13,164 bases of DNA from Clostridiales bacterium (GTDB lineage Bacteria; Bacillota; Clostridia; Lachnospirales; WRAX01), in assembly GCA_031277155.1 (NCBI GenBank), contig JAITMW010000103.1:1-13164 (forward strand). Direction: 5' to 3'. Both the position numbers and the translations under genes were made by a program. Of this stretch, positions 11,784 through 13,164 are shown in pieces. Positions within the stretch are counted from its first letter, which is position 1. Each line of letters begins with the position of its first letter. Under the pieces are notes generated by a model. It saw only the letters and a program-made list of their open reading frames with translations, searched no databases and was not told the DNA's origin.

Positions 11784-13164
11784 CCAGAAGAACCCACAAA
11801 TTTATGGGCATTTTCGCCCGTATTTAAGCCAATATTTAATTGCATTACATCCCCCGACATTGACACTTGAATTTTGTCAACCAGGGTATTAATCATTCCG
11901 GGGGTTAGCTCCTGGGTGTCTGATTTAAAATACCGCATAAGCTCTTTCCTAAAGCGCTGAACCTTGACGCTTTGCTCTTCCCTGTCCTTTTGCTTGCTTG
12001 TCAGCTTTTTAATCTCTTGCTCCTTGGCGGCTAATTCGATGTTGGCAGCATCGTTTCGCCTACCAAATTCCTCATTGGACAATTTTCCATCAATCACCAA
12101 GTCAAACAGCTTATCCTTACCCATGTTGATTCTGGAGATTTCAGCCTCAATTTCTTTTATTTCAGCCTCCGTTTCCTCGGCATCGTCGGCCTTTCTAAGA
12201 AATTCCATATATTTGTCAGTCAGCGCATCCACATTGCTGGACAGACCATCAAGCACTTCCAGTAAAATCTCCACAAGCTCTTTTTCCTTGATGCCAAATG
12301 TGGGGCAGCTATCCTTGCCATTTTTGATGCGGTGGCTGCACACCCATGTGGGATTATTTTCCTCCGCCCGGGCCTTGCGTGTCTTCATGTAAAAGGGCGT
12401 CCCATGTTCGGCACAAATTAGCTTGCCCGTAAACAGATTGCTTGTCTTAAAAGATGTTCGCCGCTCTTTTACCTCGGCACTTCTGATGGCAAAAATGGCA
12501 TTTGCCCTCTCCCATAACTCCTCACTTACAATCGGCGGCACTTTGTCGTGGTCACGATACATCTCCCATTCGGATTCATGCAAAAACTGCTGCTTTTTTG
12601 TAAACATGTCCACCACTTTAACCTTATTGCCCACATAGTAGCCTTTATACTTAGGATTTGGGATGATTTTGCGTAAAACATTGCGACTTACCGGCCCGCC
12701 TTTGAAATTGCGATAGCCTTTATCGTTCAAAATTTTCTCAATTTTCGGTGTAGAGTAATCGCCGGTTGCATAAAGCTCGTAAACCAGTCGCACCATTTCA
12801 GCCTCGGACTCATTTATCACCAGCTTGCCGCCGTCTTTGTCATAGCCATAAATCCGAGAATTACCCATAACAGTACCTTTTTTTATGGCCTGGGCGTGTC
12901 CAAAACGTATGCGGCTGGACAATTTGCGGCTTTCCTCTTGTGCAAGGCTGGACATAATAGCCAGACGCATTTCGCTGTCATCGTCAATGGTGTTAATGCT
13001 GTCCTGCTGAAACCACACCGCTACCCCATTGCTCAAAAGTTCCCGGGTATATTGTATGCTGTCCAGGGTGTTGCGGGCAAAACGGCTGATTTCCTTCGTG
13101 ATTATAAAGTCAAACCGCCCCTCTTTTGCATCAGCAATCATATTATGAAAATTCTCGCGGTTTT
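11762..13164 (-). CDS. Large serine recombinase, N-terminus cut by window edge
   Basis: The frame is open from the right edge to the stop at 11762, giving 467 residues; about 60-70 N-terminal residues, including the serine nucleophile, are missing. Seen: the rest of the resolvase catalytic domain (about 1-90) with IITKEISRFARN and LAQEESRKLSSRIRFG, the recombinase domain (about 100-225) with IYGYDK and PNPKYKGYYVGNK, a zinc ribbon (about 243-295) with C-x2-H (CAEH) then Cys275 and Cys286, and a coiled-coil pair (about 310-345 and 370-400) around KLFDLVIDGKLSNEEF. These proteins integrate and excise mobile elements at short att sites without a host cofactor. The family includes TnpX and SpoIVCA. 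Its C-terminal codons overlap the SASP gene, as expected at an element end. The zinc ribbon has His where most relatives have the second Cys. Confidence 0.95.
   Translation of the reverse strand, partial: NRENFHNMIADAKEGRFDFIITKEISRFARNTLDSIQYTRELLSNGVAVWFQQDSINTIDDDSEMRLAIMSSLAQEESRKLSSRIRFGHAQAIKKGTVMGNSRIYGYDKDGGKLVINESEAEMVRLVYELYATGDYSTPKIEKILNDKGYRNFKGGPVSRNVLRKIIPNPKYKGYYVGNKVKVVDMFTKKQQFLHESEWEMYRDHDKVPPIVSEELWERANAIFAIRSAEVKERRTSFKTSNLFTGKLICAEHGTPFYMKTRKARAEENNPTWVCSHRIKNGKDSCPTFGIKEKELVEILLEVLDGLSSNVDALTDKYMEFLRKADDAEETEAEIKEIEAEISRINMGKDKLFDLVIDGKLSNEEFGRRNDAANIELAAKEQEIKKLTSKQKDREEQSVKVQRFRKELMRYFKSDTQELTPGMINTLVDKIQVSMSGDVMQLNIGLNTGENAHKFVGSSGYIILTI

Overview
The window looks like a spore-forming, Gram-positive anaerobe of the Clostridia (Bacillota) that lives on plant polysaccharide. 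The main reasons are an alpha/beta-type small acid-soluble spore protein with a forespore-type promoter, strong AGGAGG-like ribosome sites, TTG starts, a lipoprotein sugar-binding protein, and a large serine recombinase of the kind common in clostridial integrative elements. The species cannot be named from this sequence.

Region 1 (1-10701, minus strand) is one long co-oriented gene set for uptake and catabolism of unsaturated pectin fragments and galacturonate. It is read from a good sigma-A-type promoter at 10673-10701. Order in the direction of transcription: uxaB (tagaturonate reductase), uxaA (altronate dehydratase), a lipoprotein sugar-binding protein, two ABC permeases (YesP/YesQ type), an RDD-family membrane protein, a GH105 unsaturated galacturonyl hydrolase (YteR/YesR type), a TIM-barrel sugar isomerase/epimerase, kduI, an SDR oxidoreductase that takes the KduD position but resembles the gluconate-5-dehydrogenase/DhuD branch, and the 5' end of a family 2 glycosyltransferase. 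Gaps are short or genes overlap, except for three gaps of 59-66 bases, two of which hold hairpins. The expected flow is: the transporter imports unsaturated oligogalacturonides or rhamnogalacturonides; GH105 removes the unsaturated uronate; KduI and the SDR turn that into 2-keto-3-deoxygluconate (KDG); UxaB and UxaA turn tagaturonate from galacturonate into the same KDG. Uronate isomerase (UxaC), KDG kinase and aldolase, a transporter ATPase, pectin lyases and a regulator are not in the window.

Region 2 (10702-11461) is housekeeping. rpsT (ribosomal protein S20, TTG start) is transcribed divergently from uxaB. It ends exactly where a convergent gene for an uncharacterised 138-residue protein with an internal duplication begins its stop codon.

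Region 3 (11462-13164) holds an alpha/beta SASP gene with a sigma-G-like promoter. Its last codons run into the 3' end of a convergent large serine recombinase that is cut by the right window edge. The SASP seems to lack its usual C-terminal tail, so the left end of an integrative element probably sits inside the SASP gene.

The two most interesting points are this apparent insertion into a spore-protein gene and an in-frame (GA)12 tract in the glycosyltransferase at the left edge, which has the form of a phase-variation (contingency) locus. Every stretch over 300 bases carries a gene.
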